A program made the position numbers and the translations under genes. A model generated the notes under the pieces. It searched no databases. It worked only from the letters and a program-made list of their open reading frames with translations, and had not been told where the DNA came from. Of a stretch of DNA of 64,000 nucleotides, positions 1-10,328 are shown piece after piece. Position 1 is the stretch's first letter; the number at the start of each line of letters is the position of its first letter. The stretch is from Candidatus Burkholderia humilis (GTDB lineage: Bacteria > Pseudomonadota > Gammaproteobacteria > Burkholderiales > Burkholderiaceae): NCBI GenBank assembly GCA_001184405.1, contig LFMX01000001.1, positions 124,001 through 188,000 of the forward strand, in the 5' to 3' direction.

Positions 1-257
1 TGATCGCCATGCGCGGCGCCAGATGCGGCCATTGCGTCGTGTCATAGCCGAATTGCGCAAGGCGAATCATGGGAGCGGCTAGCCAGCTGCCTAGCAGCCA
101 GAACACTGCGCCTGCTAAGAGAAAGACCTCTACACGGCGCTTGCGCCAAAAGATGAACAGCGCGACAAATACCAGCAGCAAGCAGAAAAGGACCAATTGC
201 TTTTACCCGAATCAGAAAATGTTTCAAAAGCCTTGCGGCGTAGCATGGAAATTGCAC
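1..257 (-). pseudogene. YdcF-like (DUF218) membrane protein, N-terminal part, frameshifted
   Basis: Read on the minus strand, this stretch gives two hydrophobic segments separated by a basic loop (FIFWRKRRVEV), then WLAAPMIRLAQFGYDTTQW. That layout fits the N-terminus of YdcF/DUF218 envelope proteins, which begin with membrane spans before the DUF218 domain. The start region (MQFPCYAARLLKHFLIR) and the membrane part lie in different frames, with the shift near position 200. The rest of the gene lies off the left edge of the window. The family call rests on short similarity only; an unrelated small membrane protein is possible. Confidence 0.4.
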
Positions 258-493
258 AGGGCGGTCTTAAGCACGCTTAGCAACGCGTTGCGCCGCAGCA
301 GACAAGAGTCTGAATGAATTTTGCAGAGGAATGCGTGGGCGAGGTAGCACACCAAGCGCTTTACTCATCAAGACACCACCGTGCGTCATCGCACGGACGA
401 AAGCGCCCCAGAATTCGTTAAATACGATCAAACAAACCTCGACGGTGCGTGCGAGGGCTGCAGCGAAATCGATCTCAGGCTCATGGAGAATTC

Positions 494-607
494 ATGAGCG
501 ACTTCACCCGGCAAATCACCACCGCCTACTCGCGCCGCTGCGAGCACGGACTTCCGAGAACAACACTGCCGCCGTGTTTCGTGCGTTACACCGTTGGCCA
601 GGTATAA
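494..607 (+). CDS. Short ORF upstream of the acyl carrier protein gene
   Basis: An ATG preceded by GGAG at good spacing opens a 37-codon frame (MSDFTRQITTAYSRRCEHGL...) ending 15 bases before the acyl carrier protein gene. No domain is recognisable. It may be the stump of a longer gene whose distal part has been lost, since the ribosome site looks real but the product is very short. About 230 bases upstream (260-490) show no supportable gene. Confidence 0.3.
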   Translation: MSDFTRQITTAYSRRCEHGLPRTTLPPCFVRYTVGQV

Positions 608-622
608 GGGAAACCACAGAAA

Positions 623-871
623 ATGAAGACCGAATTGCGCCGCATCCTTGCCGAGTCCGCACGACTCGACGTCTCTATCGACACCTTGTCCGACAGCGAT
701 GACCTCTACGCTGCGGAACTCTCTTCGCTTGCGACCGTCCACGTGATGCTCGCCATCGAAGACGAGTTCGGCATCGAAATTCCGGACCATATGCTGACGC
801 GTCGCCTCTTTTCGAGCGTCGATTCGCTCGCAGCCGCCGTCGAAGAACTTCGCTCGCAGGCGGACGCATGA
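623..871 (+). CDS. Acyl carrier protein
   Basis: This 82-residue protein has the size and helical pattern of a discrete acyl carrier protein. The phosphopantetheine serine is expected in ELSSLATVHVMLAIEDEFG, the equivalent of the canonical DSL motif, followed by the acidic helix and EIPD turn. The residue before LSSL is Glu (GAA) where related proteins usually have Gly, which might be a recent G-to-A change close to the prosthetic-group site. Its TGA overlaps the ATG of the following acyl-CoA dehydrogenase (ATGA), so the two were translationally coupled. The pair suggests a carrier-bound acyl substrate oxidised by a dedicated dehydrogenase rather than general fatty acid synthesis. Confidence 0.8.
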   Translation: MKTELRRILAESARLDVSIDTLSDSDDLYAAELSSLATVHVMLAIEDEFGIEIPDHMLTRRLFSSVDSLAAAVEELRSQADA

Positions 872-1800
872 ACGCGCCTGTGCAAGAGCTCGAAGCAGCT
901 CGAAGCATCGGCGAGACACAACATGCAGCACGCGACGAGCGCACCTTGCTCGAAGCAGCGCGCCGCGTGTCGGTGATCGCCGCCAAGCACGCGGATTCGG
1001 TGGATCGCGAAGCACGCTTCCCCGTCGAAGCTGTCAACGCAATGCGCGCCGAACGCCTATTTTCCGCGATGATTCCGCGTGAACATGGCGGCGACGGACT
1101 CGCGCTCACCGGCGTTGCGCGTCTGTGCGAGGTCCTCGCGCAAGGCTGTGCATCGTCGGCGATGATCTATGCGATGCATCAAAGCCAGGTGGTTTGCATC
1201 GTGAATCACGGTGCAAACGCATGGCAACGCGCGTTCCTTGCCCGCATGGTCAATGAGCAATTACTGCTTGCATCGGCGACGTCGGAAGAAAACATCCGCG
1301 GCAATATGCGCACGAGCGCATGCGTAGTCGATCTCGTCGATGGCGCCTTTAGCATCGAAAAGCTTGCGCCGACCATTTCGTATGGCGCGCATTCGGATTG
1401 CGTGCTCGTGACGGCGCGTCGTCATCCCGATGCGCCGCCGTCCGATCAAGTGTTGATCGTCGCACCGCGCGACACGTTGACGCTCGAGCAACGCGGCACG
1501 TAGAACACGCTCGGCATGCGCGGCACCTGTAGCGAAGGGTTCCGCCTCAATGCCAAGGGCATGGCCGAGCAGATTCTGCCCGACTCGTTCTCGAAGATCG
1601 CCGATGAAAGCATGCTGCCCGTATCGCATACGCTGTGGTCGTCGGTATGGTGCGGCATTGCAAGCGATGCGGTAAATCGCGCGCATCAGTTCTTCCGTAA
1701 TCAGGCGCGCGGCAAGCCGGGCGCTTTGCCGCCGTCGGCATCGCGCCTTGCGCAAACCGTTACGCTCGTCAAGATGATGCAGGCGCGCCTGCGCGAGCCG
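868..1800 (+). pseudogene. Acyl-CoA dehydrogenase, nonsense mutation and 3' truncation
   Basis: The reading frame starts inside the ACP stop codon and encodes the acyl-CoA dehydrogenase N-terminal helical domain (FPVEAVNAMRAERLFSAMIP) and the flavin/substrate region (LLASATSEENIRGN). A TAG at 1501-1503 interrupts GT-W-NTLGMRGTCSEGF, where family members have Trp, so TGG became TAG. The same frame continues well past the stop (MAEQILPDSFSKIADESML; SHTLWSSVWCGIASDAVNRA) until about 1800, where homology stops beside an IS110 scrap. The C-terminal four-helix domain is missing. The gene is therefore inactive twice over. Partner of the upstream ACP. Confidence 0.8.
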
Positions 1801-1839
1801 TACATGGACGCCTCCAGTTTGCCAAGCTTTCATTCCGTG

Positions 1840-2036
1840 ACAGCAAGAAGAGGAAGGTTGCACCCGTACATTCGGACTTTTCACGCGAGACACTTTTGCT
1901 CGCTGTCCCTGATCCGCGAACATGCCGCGCAGGCCATTGACCTGCATCGTGCGGAACTTGACCAGCTGCTCACGCTGCCGATGCATCATCAAAACCGCCT
2001 GCTGCATCTCCGTTTTGACCGCCACTGCCTTGCACG
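1840..2036 (-). mobile_element. IS110-family transposase fragment
   Basis: On the minus strand the frame reads KAVAVKTEMQQAVLMMH followed by RQREQLVKFRTMQVNGLRG, which is the characteristic segment of IS110/IS116/IS902 DEDD transposases just after the catalytic domain. Only about 40 to 50 codons are recognisable; the flanking catalytic and C-terminal domains are absent, and an in-frame stop lies immediately upstream. It sits where the acyl-CoA dehydrogenase loses its 3' end, so insertion followed by deletion probably removed that part. I could not define element ends. Confidence 0.65.
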
Positions 2037-2087
2037 GTTATTCACAGGTGGAACGCGTTCATTTCATTGCATTCGAAGGAGTCCGCC

Positions 2088-2384
2088 ATGAAAGTCCGTA
2101 CCGTCTTCGCTCTTGCCGCTCTTTTTGCCGCGCACGCCGCGTTCGCGCAGTTGCATCCGCCGAGCCAGGAGACCGATATGTCCGCGCCACAAAACAGCCC
2201 CAAACTCATGCCCGATGCGCCCGTCGGCAGTCAGTATCCGACGCACGGCAATGCGCAGGCCGGTGAGTTGAATCTCAATCCGACCGATCCGCGCGCGCAG
2301 CTCGTCAACGGCTTGCCGAATAACGCGAGCGGCGGCGGTTATGGTTCGCCGCTGGCGGGCAACAAGGCGAACGTGCCGCAGTGA
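2088..2384 (+). CDS. Small secreted hypothetical protein
   Basis: The start at 2088 follows a strong AAGGAG ribosome site. The first 21 residues (MKVRTVFALAALFAAHAAFA) form a classic Sec signal peptide ending in AFA-Q, so the mature protein of about 77 residues is periplasmic or secreted. It is rich in Pro, Asn, Gly and Ser (QLHPPSQETDMSAPQNSPKL; NNASGGGYGSPLAGNK) and lacks Cys, which suggests a disordered chain. No family is recognised, but it reads as an intact, conserved-looking proteobacterial small exported protein. Confidence 0.7.
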   Translation: MKVRTVFALAALFAAHAAFAQLHPPSQETDMSAPQNSPKLMPDAPVGSQYPTHGNAQAGELNLNPTDPRAQLVNGLPNNASGGGYGSPLAGNKANVPQ

Positions 2385-2527
2385 ATCTTCGCGCACGCAG
2401 TCGCTTACCGTTCGTGAAACAAGAACAGTGATTTGATTTTCAGCGGTATTCTGCTTCCGAGAGCAAGTTCCCATACTGAGTGACATGACGCCGGAATCCA
2501 CCGGCCATTCACCCAAGGGACTTGCTC

Positions 2528-3134
2528 ATGAAGCTCTATCACCACCCGCTGTCCGGCCATGCGCATCGCGCGCGTCTGTTTCTGCATCTGCTTGGCATCG
2601 AGCATGAAGAACATCACGGCGCCGAGCACAAAAAGCCCGAGTATCTGCGATTGAACCGCTTCGGGCAGATTCCCGTGCTCGTCGATGGAAACCACGTCAT
2701 CTCCGATTCCAACGCCATCCTCGTCTATCTGGCGAAGAAAAGCGGCCGCACCGACTGGCTGCCGGAAACGCCGCTCGAAGCCGCCACCGTGCAGCGCTGG
2801 CTCTCCGTTGCTGCGGGCCAGATTGCGTTCGGCCCGGCCGCCGCGCGGCTCATCACCATGTTCAACAGCAAGTTCAACGCCGATGAGGTGATCGCGCGCG
2901 CATGCCGTGCTCACCGTCATCGATGCAGAATTGCAGCAGCGCGCGTGGATCGCGGATATCGATGCGGACCATCCGACGATCGCGAATATCGCCTTGTACA
3001 GCTACATTTCGAGCGCGCCGGAAGGCAATGTCGATCTGTCGGCGTACGCGAATGTAAACGCGTGGCTGCATCGCGTGGAAGCGCTGCCCGGCTTTCTGCC
3101 GTTTCAAAAGACCCAAGCCGGTCTCGCCGCCTGA
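2528..3134 (+). pseudogene. Glutathione S-transferase, one frameshift
   Basis: The N-terminal thioredoxin-fold domain is clear: [20 protein letters not shown], then [10 protein letters not shown] (cis-Pro) and [14 protein letters not shown], the glutathione-binding SNAIL-like motif. The C-terminal helical domain starts in the same frame ([20 protein letters not shown]) but shifts near 2900: VIARAC continues as [20 protein letters not shown] in another frame to the stop at 3132-3134. A one-base indel explains this. The start at 2528 has AAGGGA upstream. The stop is 9 bases from the next gene, so both formed an operon. Confidence 0.85.
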
Positions 3135-3143
3135 GGAGCCGTG

Positions 3144-5214
3144 ATGAGCCCCGTGTCCGATACCGTGCGGTCGCCGTAGCATCGCGGCGAGATTGCGATT
3201 CAGAAAGCCGTTGGCGTCGATGCGCGTATGCGCTATGTCGGCAAGCGCGTCGTGCGCGATTACATGCCGGAACAGCATCGGCAATTCTTTGCGCAACTGC
3301 CGTTCATGATCGTCGGCGCGGTGGATGACGCGGGCGATCCGTGGGCGACGCTCATCGCCGGGCGTCCCGGTTTCATGCAGACGCCCGACGCGACGACGCT
3401 CGCGATCACACACGCGCGCGATCCGCTCGATCCCGCCGACGCGGGTATGAACGATGGCGCGTCCATCGACATGCTCGGTATCGAGTTGCATACGCGGCGG
3501 CACAATCGGATGAATGGTGTGATGCATCGGCGCGGTGCGAGCGCGTTCGAGGTCGCCGTTGAGCAGAGTTTCGGCAATTGCCCGCAGTACATCCAGTTGC
3601 GCGATTTCGCCATCGTGCGCGATCCGTCCGAGCCTTCGCCCGTTCAGCCGATCTCGCTCGATACGCTCACGCCCCGCGCCCGCGCGATGATCGAACGCGC
3701 GGATACGTTCTTCGTCGCGTCGTATTTCGATCGCGAGGACGGGCATCGTCAGGTGGACGTGTCGCATCGCGGCGGGAAGGCGGGATTCGTGCGTATCGAT
3801 GATAAAGATGATGAAGGCTGGCTCACCATTCCCGACTTCGCGGGCAATCTGTTTTTCAACACGCTCGGCAATATTCTGGTGAACGGGCGCGCGGGTCTCG
3901 TGTTCGCCGACTTCGAAACGGGCGATGTGCTGCAGCTTTCGGGCGATGCCGACGTGCTGCTCGATTCGCCCGAAACCGCTGCGTTTCAGGGCGCGGAAAG
4001 GCTGTGGCGCTTCAGGCCGCGTCGCATCGTGCTGCGTGAGGGCGCGCTGCCGCTGCGCTGGACATTTCGCGACGAAGGCTGGTCGCCGAATTCGCTGATG
4101 ACCGGCGACTGGCGCGAAGCCGGCGAGCGCACGCAGGCGGCGGCGCTTGCGAGTGCGTGGCACGCGTTTCGCGTGAGCCGTATCGTCGATGAAAGCAATG
4201 TGGTGCGCTCGTTTTATCTCGAGCCGGCGGTTGGCGCGGGCATCGTGCCGCATCGAGCGGGTCAGCATCTGCCTATACGCGTCACGCTGCCCGGCGATGC
4301 AAAGCCGTTAATTCGCACGTACACGTTGTCGGTGGCGCCGTCGGATGGCGTTTATCGGATCAGCTGAAGCGTGAGGGGCGCGTGTCGTCGTATCTGCACG
4401 ATGCGCTGAAAACCGGCGATTTACTCGATGCACGCGCGCCCGCCGGCGACTTCGCCATCGATGCGCTGGAGCGGCGGCCTGCGATGCTGCTCGCGGCGAG
4501 CATCGGCATCACGCCCATGCTCGCGATGCTGCGGCATATCGTGTACGAAGGTTTGCGCAAGCGGCGTGTTCGTCCGACGTGGATGATCGTTTCGGCGCGG
4601 ACTTTGGCGAATCGCGCGTTTGCGCAGGAAATCGATGAACTCGTGCAGCGTGCGGGCGGCGCGGTGACGTTGATTCGCGTGTTGAGCGATCCGACCGGCG
4701 CGCAGTTCAAGCGCGATTACGATGTGTCGGGGCGAATCGACATGGATTTGCTGACGAGCTTTCTGCCGTTCAATGACTACGACTTTTATCTGTGCGGTCC
4801 GGGTGCGTTCATGCAGTCGATTTACGATGGTTTGCGCGGCTTGAGTATCGCGCCGATGCGCGGATTCATGCGGAGGCGTTTGGGCCTGCTTCGTTGACGC
4901 GCACGTTGGACGTCGGCGTCGAAGTGAAACCGATGCGGCCTGCGGCAACGGAAGCGGTTGTGCAGTTCGTGAAGTCTCAGCAGAACACGACGTGGAAGCC
5001 GGAGAACGGCACGCTGCTGGAACTGGCGGAAGCGTATGGCATCGAAACGGAATCGAATTATCGTGGCGGCACGTGCGGGACTTGCAGGACGAAGATTGTG
5101 GAAGGTGCGGTGTCGTATTCGAGCGAGCCGGCGTTTAGGGTCGGTGAGGATGACGCGTTGATTTGTTGTGCGGTGCCGGGAAAATCGGAACAAGCGTTGA
5201 AGCTCGATCTTTGA
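3144..5214 (+). pseudogene. PNPOx-like / ferredoxin-reductase / [2Fe-2S] fusion oxidoreductase, multiply broken
   Basis: A long fusion gene: an N-terminal flavin-binding PNPOx-like domain ([34 protein letters not shown]), a ferredoxin-reductase FAD/NAD domain (AGQHLPIRVTLPGD, LIRTYTLS, AASIGITPMLAMLRHI, YLCGPGAFMQ) and a plant-type [2Fe-2S] domain with cysteines in NYRGGTCGTCRTKI and ICCAV. Three lesions are visible. A TAG at 3177 replaces Trp in VRSP-W-HRGE. A one-base loss near 4364 breaks YRIS-VKREGR. A further shift lies near 4855 before the iron-sulfur domain. It follows the GST with a TGAGGAG ribosome site, as is common in Burkholderia, and is no longer functional. Confidence 0.85.
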
Positions 5215-5288
5215 CCGGCGAATTGCCTCGCCCCGCTTCATCTCGGAGAATGCACGACAATTCCGTCACTCCATTCTCCAGCCCGCTC

Positions 5289-6188
5289 ATGGACCGTTTC
5301 CAGGCAATGTCGACCTTCGTCACCGTGGTCGAAACCGGCGGCTTCGCGTCCGCGGCGCGCAAGCTCGATATCTCGCCGTCCGTGGTCAGCCGCGTCGTCA
5401 CGGAACTCGAAGAGCGGCTCGGCGTGCGCCTGCTCACGCGTACCACGCGCGTCGTACGTCTGACGGACGCCGGACGCGGCTATTTCGAAGACTGCCGCCG
5501 CATTCTCGGCGAAGTCGATAACGCCGAGCTAGCCGCCACCGGCACGCATTCGTCGCCGCGCGTCGTACTGTTGATCACCGCGCCCGTCATGTTCGGCCGT
5601 CTGCACGTCACGCCGATCATGCTCGACTATCTGCGCCGCCATCCCGATGCCGATGCCAACTGCTGGTTCGTCGATCGCGTGGTGAATCTCGTGGACGAAG
5701 GCATCGACATTGCCGTGCGGATTGCGCCGTTGCCGGATTCATCCTTGCAGGCGATCAGCGTCGGACGCGTGCGGCGCGTGCTGTGCGCGTCGCCCGCGTA
5801 TCTCGCCGAGCGCGGTACGCCCGAGCATCCGGACGATCTCGCGACGCATACCATCGTCACGTCCACCGGATCGTCGTCGCCGTCCGAATGGCGGCTTTAC
5901 GATGGCGACCGGCAAGTGCTCGTGCGCGCGCATCCGCGCCTCTCGACCACAACCAACGATTCCGCGATGGCCGCCGCGCTCGCGGATTTCGGCATCGCGC
6001 GGCTGATGTCGTATCAGGTCGCGCAGCATGTCAGCGAGGGCAAGCTCAAAATCGTGCTGGAAGCATTCGAGCCGCCCGTCGTGCCGATCCACCTCGTGCA
6101 TCGCGAAGGACACCACGTCACGCAGAAAGTGCGCGCATTCCTCGATCTGGCCGTCGCCACACTGCGCGCGGATGCATCGCTGAATTAA
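5289..6188 (+). CDS. LysR-family transcriptional regulator
   Basis: An intact regulator of about 300 residues. The winged helix-turn-helix is at residues 1-60 (FVTVVETGGFASAARKLDIS, then PSVVSRVVTELEERLGVRLL) and is followed by the periplasmic-binding-protein-like effector domain. I placed the start at 5289 (MDRFQAMSTF), the usual N-terminus for this subgroup; an in-frame ATG at 5250 would add 13 residues. It lies downstream of, and co-directional with, the broken GST/oxidoreductase pair. The ligand cannot be read from sequence. Confidence 0.85.
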   Translation: MDRFQAMSTFVTVVETGGFASAARKLDISPSVVSRVVTELEERLGVRLLTRTTRVVRLTDAGRGYFEDCRRILGEVDNAELAATGTHSSPRVVLLITAPVMFGRLHVTPIMLDYLRRHPDADANCWFVDRVVNLVDEGIDIAVRIAPLPDSSLQAISVGRVRRVLCASPAYLAERGTPEHPDDLATHTIVTSTGSSSPSEWRLYDGDRQVLVRAHPRLSTTTNDSAMAAALADFGIARLMSYQVAQHVSEGKLKIVLEAFEPPVVPIHLVHREGHHVTQKVRAFLDLAVATLRADASLN

Positions 6189-6374
6189 TTTCGTCGATCG
6201 CGCCAAACACCAGCGGGCATCGACGAAAGACCCGATCATTTCGCCGGAAACGAACGGGCGTTAGCGCTTGTACCGTGCAAAATGACGCCAAACCATACAA
6301 CATAGCTGTCTCGACCGATCGATATGATTTGATCGATGCACTAACGGCTCATCCGAATCTCAACGGCACGCACC

Positions 6375-7850
6375 ATGACGACTCACACTTCTGCAACGAA
6401 CGAGCGTCCGCTCGACATGATCATCTTCGGCGGCGGCGGCGATCTGGCCGCGCGCAAGCTGTTGCCGGCGCTTTATATGGCGCATACGCACTGCAATCTG
6501 CCGCCGGATACGCGCATTCTCGCCATCGGCCGCAAGGACTGGACGCGCGACGATTACCTGAAGAACTTCATGGAAGAACAGTCGCGCGCGTTCATCGACA
6601 AAAAAGCATTCGATGCCCAGTCGTGGGACAAATTTCTCGCGCTGTTCGATTACGTGTGCATCGACGTGGAAAATCCGTCGGACTTTCAGCGGCTCGCGCA
6701 GGCCGTGCGGCCGGATTCGCAGCGCGTGCTGTATCTGTCGACATCGCCGGAACTGTTCGTCACCATCTGCGAAAACCTCGATTCCACCGGTATTCTCGAT
6801 GACCACGCGCGCGTGGTGCTGGAAAAGCCGCTCGGCCACGATCTCGCGTCCGCGCAGGCCATCAACGATGCGGTCGGCCGGCATTTCAAGGAAGAGCAGA
6901 TTTATCGCATCGACCATTATCTCGGCAAGGAAACGGTGCAAAACCTGATGGTGCTGCGCTTCGGCAACGCCATTTTCGGGCCGCTGTGGCAGGCGCCGTA
7001 TATCAAGAGCGTGCAGATCACTGTGTCGGAGACGGTGGGCGTCGGCAGCCGCGCGGGTTTTTACGATCACACCGGCGCGCTGCGCGACATGGTGCAGAAC
7101 CACTTGCTGCAACTGCTGTGCATCGTGGCAATGGAGCCGCCCGTTTCGCTCGATCCGGACGCCGTGCGCGACGAGAAGCTCAAAGTGCTCAAATCTCTTC
7201 GCCCGATGACCGTCGCCGATATCGCACGCGATACCGTGCGCGGCCAGTACACGGCGGGTGCGGTCGGCGGCGAGGCGGTGAAGGGTTATCTCGAAGAAGC
7301 TAATGTGCCGGCGGACAGCCGCGCGGAGACGTTCGTCGCGTTGCGCGCGCATATCAACAACTGGCGCTGGGCGAACGTGCCGTTTTTCCTGCGTACGGGC
7401 AAGCGCCTGCAGAACAGGCGCTCGGAGATCGTCATCGATTTCGCGGATTTGCCGTTCTCGATTATTCCGGACGGCCCGCGTCATTACGGCAATCGGTTGA
7501 CCATCACGCTGCAGCCGGAAGAATCCATCCAGCTTCAGATGATGGCGAAGGAACCCGGCAGCGGCATGCATATGCAGCCCGTCACGCTGAATCTCGATCT
7601 GCAACAGGCGATGACGCAGCGTCGCGCGGAAGCGTACGAGCGTTTGTTGATTGATGTCATTCGCGGCAGGCTCACGCACTTTATGCGCCGTGATGAACTG
7701 GAAGCGGCGTGGACGTGGGTCGAGCCGATTCTGAACGGCTGGAAGGAACTGGGCGATCGTCCGCGCGGGTATACGGCGGGGACGTTCGGGCCGGCGGCGT
7801 CTTCGGCGCTGATGGCGCGGGAGAATCTGGCTTGGGCGGAAGAGGCGTAA
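6375..7850 (+). CDS. zwf: Glucose-6-phosphate 1-dehydrogenase
   Basis: Intact 491-residue enzyme that oxidises glucose 6-phosphate to 6-phosphogluconolactone with NADP+, feeding the pentose phosphate and Entner-Doudoroff routes. The N-terminal dinucleotide site is MIIFGGGGDLAARKL and the substrate signature RIDHYLGKE lies at residues 178-186. Further family motifs include VLEKPLGHD, FYDHTGALRDMVQNHL and PFFLRTGKRL. Length matches the family. Its integrity among so many broken genes suggests it is under selection. The 186-base upstream gap should hold its promoter; I could not assign boxes. Burkholderia often carry more than one zwf, so this copy may not be the only one. Confidence 0.95.
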   Translation: MTTHTSATNERPLDMIIFGGGGDLAARKLLPALYMAHTHCNLPPDTRILAIGRKDWTRDDYLKNFMEEQSRAFIDKKAFDAQSWDKFLALFDYVCIDVENPSDFQRLAQAVRPDSQRVLYLSTSPELFVTICENLDSTGILDDHARVVLEKPLGHDLASAQAINDAVGRHFKEEQIYRIDHYLGKETVQNLMVLRFGNAIFGPLWQAPYIKSVQITVSETVGVGSRAGFYDHTGALRDMVQNHLLQLLCIVAMEPPVSLDPDAVRDEKLKVLKSLRPMTVADIARDTVRGQYTAGAVGGEAVKGYLEEANVPADSRAETFVALRAHINNWRWANVPFFLRTGKRLQNRRSEIVIDFADLPFSIIPDGPRHYGNRLTITLQPEESIQLQMMAKEPGSGMHMQPVTLNLDLQQAMTQRRAEAYERLLIDVIRGRLTHFMRRDELEAAWTWVEPILNGWKELGDRPRGYTAGTFGPAASSALMARENLAWAEEA

Positions 7851-7856
7851 GTCTCG

Positions 7857-9170
7857 TTATGGCGATGCGGTAACGTCCTCACCGCACGCCATATGCACCT
7901 TCCCCCGCCGCCGCGCCATCCACGCGCTCACGGCCATCACGCCAATCAGCACCACAATCCCGCCGATGATCCCTTCGAGCCGCGTCAGCGCGGGCATCGG
8001 ATTGGACGACCAGTGATGGTCCTGCACGAACACCATCAGAAACGCGATGGTGAATTGCCTGCCCACATAACTCGCGCCCTGCGTGCCCGTCTGCACGTGG
8101 CAGCCGAGCCACACGCCCGCGCACAGCACGATCATGCACGCGGCCGGGTTATCCGCCGAGCAACGGCAGTAGCGCGAGACTGATCGCGCCCGCCAGCAGA
8201 CAGCCGATGAAGCGCTGCACCATACGCGTGACGATCGGCTTGCGCGTCGGTTTGCCGAGCGCCGATGCGGGCAGAATCAGCACGGCGGTGGCGGTGACCA
8301 TCGCCTGCGGAAAGCCGGACAGGTTCCACGTGTACGCGATCGCCGACAAGGATCATCACCGCCCACGCGCTTTGCCATGCGAGGCGCTTGCGCATCGACT
8401 GAGGGGCGGCTTCCGCGCGCGCGGCGTGGCTCGATTCGAGCGCCTGCACGGCTTGAGCGGCGTCCGACGGCACGAGGCGGACGGTCTGCATGGTGTCGTC
8501 CATCGACGCGATCCGTCGTCGATGCCACCACGGCCTCCGGCACAGGCGCCGCGCCTTTACGCTTGTGCCAATACTGAATGCCCGCATGAAAGAGCGCCGA
8601 TACGTCCACGCAGCAGACCGTCCCGACGAACACTTCGCCCACGCGCAACAGCGCGAACGATGCCGTGGCCGCCTCCGAATCCAGCCGATGCGCCTCGAAC
8701 GTGATCATCAGCGACGTGATCGCGCCGAGCAGCCACGCGTAGCCCGCGTCCGACACGAGCACGTTGTACACCGCGACCCACGCGATCAGTCCGAGCAGCG
8801 GCACGAAAATCCACGGCACGTCGCCGATGACCGGCCCGGCGACCGCGCCGAGCGACGCGCCGCCGATCGTCCCGAGCACGGGATGCACGCCGCGCTGCGC
8901 GCACGCGGAAAACTTCGACTGCATCACCGAGAAACCGCTGATCGCCGCCCACCAGGTGTGGTTGAAGTTGAGCGCGTAGGCGAGCGCCATCGCGAGTCCG
9001 ACCGACAGCATGACCTGCGTGGCGAAGCGGGCGCGCGTCGCATTCGGGATGATCGCGATGAGCTCGCGGCCGAGCGCGGTGAACGCATCGCGCACGGTCT
9101 TGACGAGCGCGCCGAAGGCGGCGGACGGCATGCGCGTCCAGTTGGGATTGAAAGCGGAATGGTCGGGCAT
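7857..9170 (-). pseudogene. FUSC-family membrane transporter, several frameshifts
   Basis: From the start at 9170 (MPDHSAFNPNWTRMPSAAFG) the frame encodes a hydrophobic N-terminal half with alternating spans (FNHTWWAAISGFSVMQS, WIFVPLLGLIAWVAVYNVLV), typical of FUSC/YccS/aromatic-acid exporters. Coherence is then lost near 8550, regained in a second frame (RLVPSDAAQAVQALESSHAA), and again in others (YTWNLSGFPQAMVTATAVLI; VWLGCHVQTGTQGASYVGRQ) to the end near 7857. At least three indels are needed. Members export aromatic or fusaric acids across the inner membrane. Convergent with zwf, six bases away. Confidence 0.75.
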
Positions 9171-9261
9171 CGAGTTGGCGTTGCGAGTTGGCGTTTTTGT
9201 CGTCAGATTCGAGACTAGCCGCACAACGCCCGCAACGCCAAGCCCAAGCGCGAAAACCGCA

Positions 9262-9669
9262 TCAAACCAGTTGCGAAAGTGCAAAAGTCGCGATGAGGTT
9301 GTAAAGCGCATGAACGGATGCCGTTGTCCAGAACGGCGCGCCCAGCACGAGCCCGCACGCCACCGTGCGCACCGCGTACTCCGCACTGTAGCCTAGATGC
9401 GCGAGGCGGAAAAGCATCGCGGAAACGAGGATGGTCCGGCGCGCGCCGACGTGAAAAAACCTGCGCAGTCCGCCGATGACCACCCACTGAAACACGAGCG
9501 TTTCGATGAGCGGCGCGATCACGCACGCGAAAAACAGCGCCGCGACGAAGCGGATATCGTGCACATGAAACGGCGGACCGCCGAGCGGCGCATCGGACGC
9601 GACGACGGCGGCCGGAATGAGCGCAACGGTCGGAACGCGGTCGAGCGCCGCGCGCAGCGGATCGCTCAT
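9262..9669 (-). CDS. CPBP-family intramembrane metalloprotease-like protein
   Basis: 135 residues, starting at 9669 with ATG overlapping the stop of the upstream LysE gene (ATGA), so translation was coupled. The central membrane motif CVIAPLIETLVFQWVVIGG matches the first CPBP (Abi/CAAX) motif, with Glu in APLIET; HALYNLIATF near the C-terminus matches the late His/Asn motif. The protein is shorter than many CPBP proteases and lacks the usual double Glu, so catalysis is uncertain. It appears intact. Confidence 0.6.
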   Translation of the reverse strand: MSDPLRAALDRVPTVALIPAAVVASDAPLGGPPFHVHDIRFVAALFFACVIAPLIETLVFQWVVIGGLRRFFHVGARRTILVSAMLFRLAHLGYSAEYAVRTVACGLVLGAPFWTTASVHALYNLIATFALSQLV

Positions 9670-10300
9670 ACGCGTGACGTCAGCAGGGGAAGGCCCGCCA
9701 CGCCGAACACGAGCGCGAGACACGCGTCCAGATAGCGCTGCACGCGCGCATGATGCGGCGCGCGGACGGCATCGAAAAGAGCGCGGCGTAGCCGCCGAAC
9801 ACGCATACGCCGATGCACAAACAACCCGCGACCACCGCGAGCATCGACGTGCCATTCGCGTTCGACGAACCCAGCGCCGCGACCGACATCCACACGAGAA
9901 TCGCCTTCGGATTTGTCAGATGCAGCAGCGCGCCGCGTGCGTAGAGCTTTCGCGCGCTTTGATCCTTCGTATTCGCCGATGCCGCGCGCATCGCCGATTT
10001 TAGCGCAGCGCGGCCCGACTTGAACGCGAGCCACAACAAATACAGGCCGCCGCATATCTTTACGCCGACGAGAAAGCCGGAATACGCCGTCAACACAGCG
10101 GACAAGCCGAGCGCGGCGAGCATTGCCCAGAAAAAGGAGCCGGACATCACGCCGGCGGCGAACGAGAACGCGGCCTTGCGGCCCGATATGCTCGCAATCA
10201 ACATGATCGCGAGATTGCTCGGACCGGGGCTCGCCGTGCCGACGAAATACGCCGAGTACGCGAGCAACAGGTTGGCGCTGAGCCATGCGTGTCCGTTCAT
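9666..10300 (-). pseudogene. LysE/RhtB-family amino acid exporter, late frameshift
   Basis: Start at 10300 (MNGHAWLSANLLLAYSAYFV). The family signature GTASPGPSNLAIMLIASISG (the GPxN motif) is present, followed by the hydrophobic hairpins and HLTNPKAILVWMSVAALG. Near 9770 the frame shifts after GGYAALF; the other frame supplies the expected last helix (RYLDACLALVFGVAGLPLL) and a stop overlapping the CPBP start. One indel near the C-terminus therefore removes the last span. RhtB proteins export homoserine, threonine or lysine-like amino acids. Confidence 0.75.
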
Positions 10301-10328
10301 GCGATGCGTCTCCTTTGAGCGATGTGCG

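Noticed and set aside
2874..4268. 464-codon minus-strand open frame opposite the oxidoreductase
   Set aside because: Arg/His-rich shadow of a high-GC gene; the + strand frame has clear domains.
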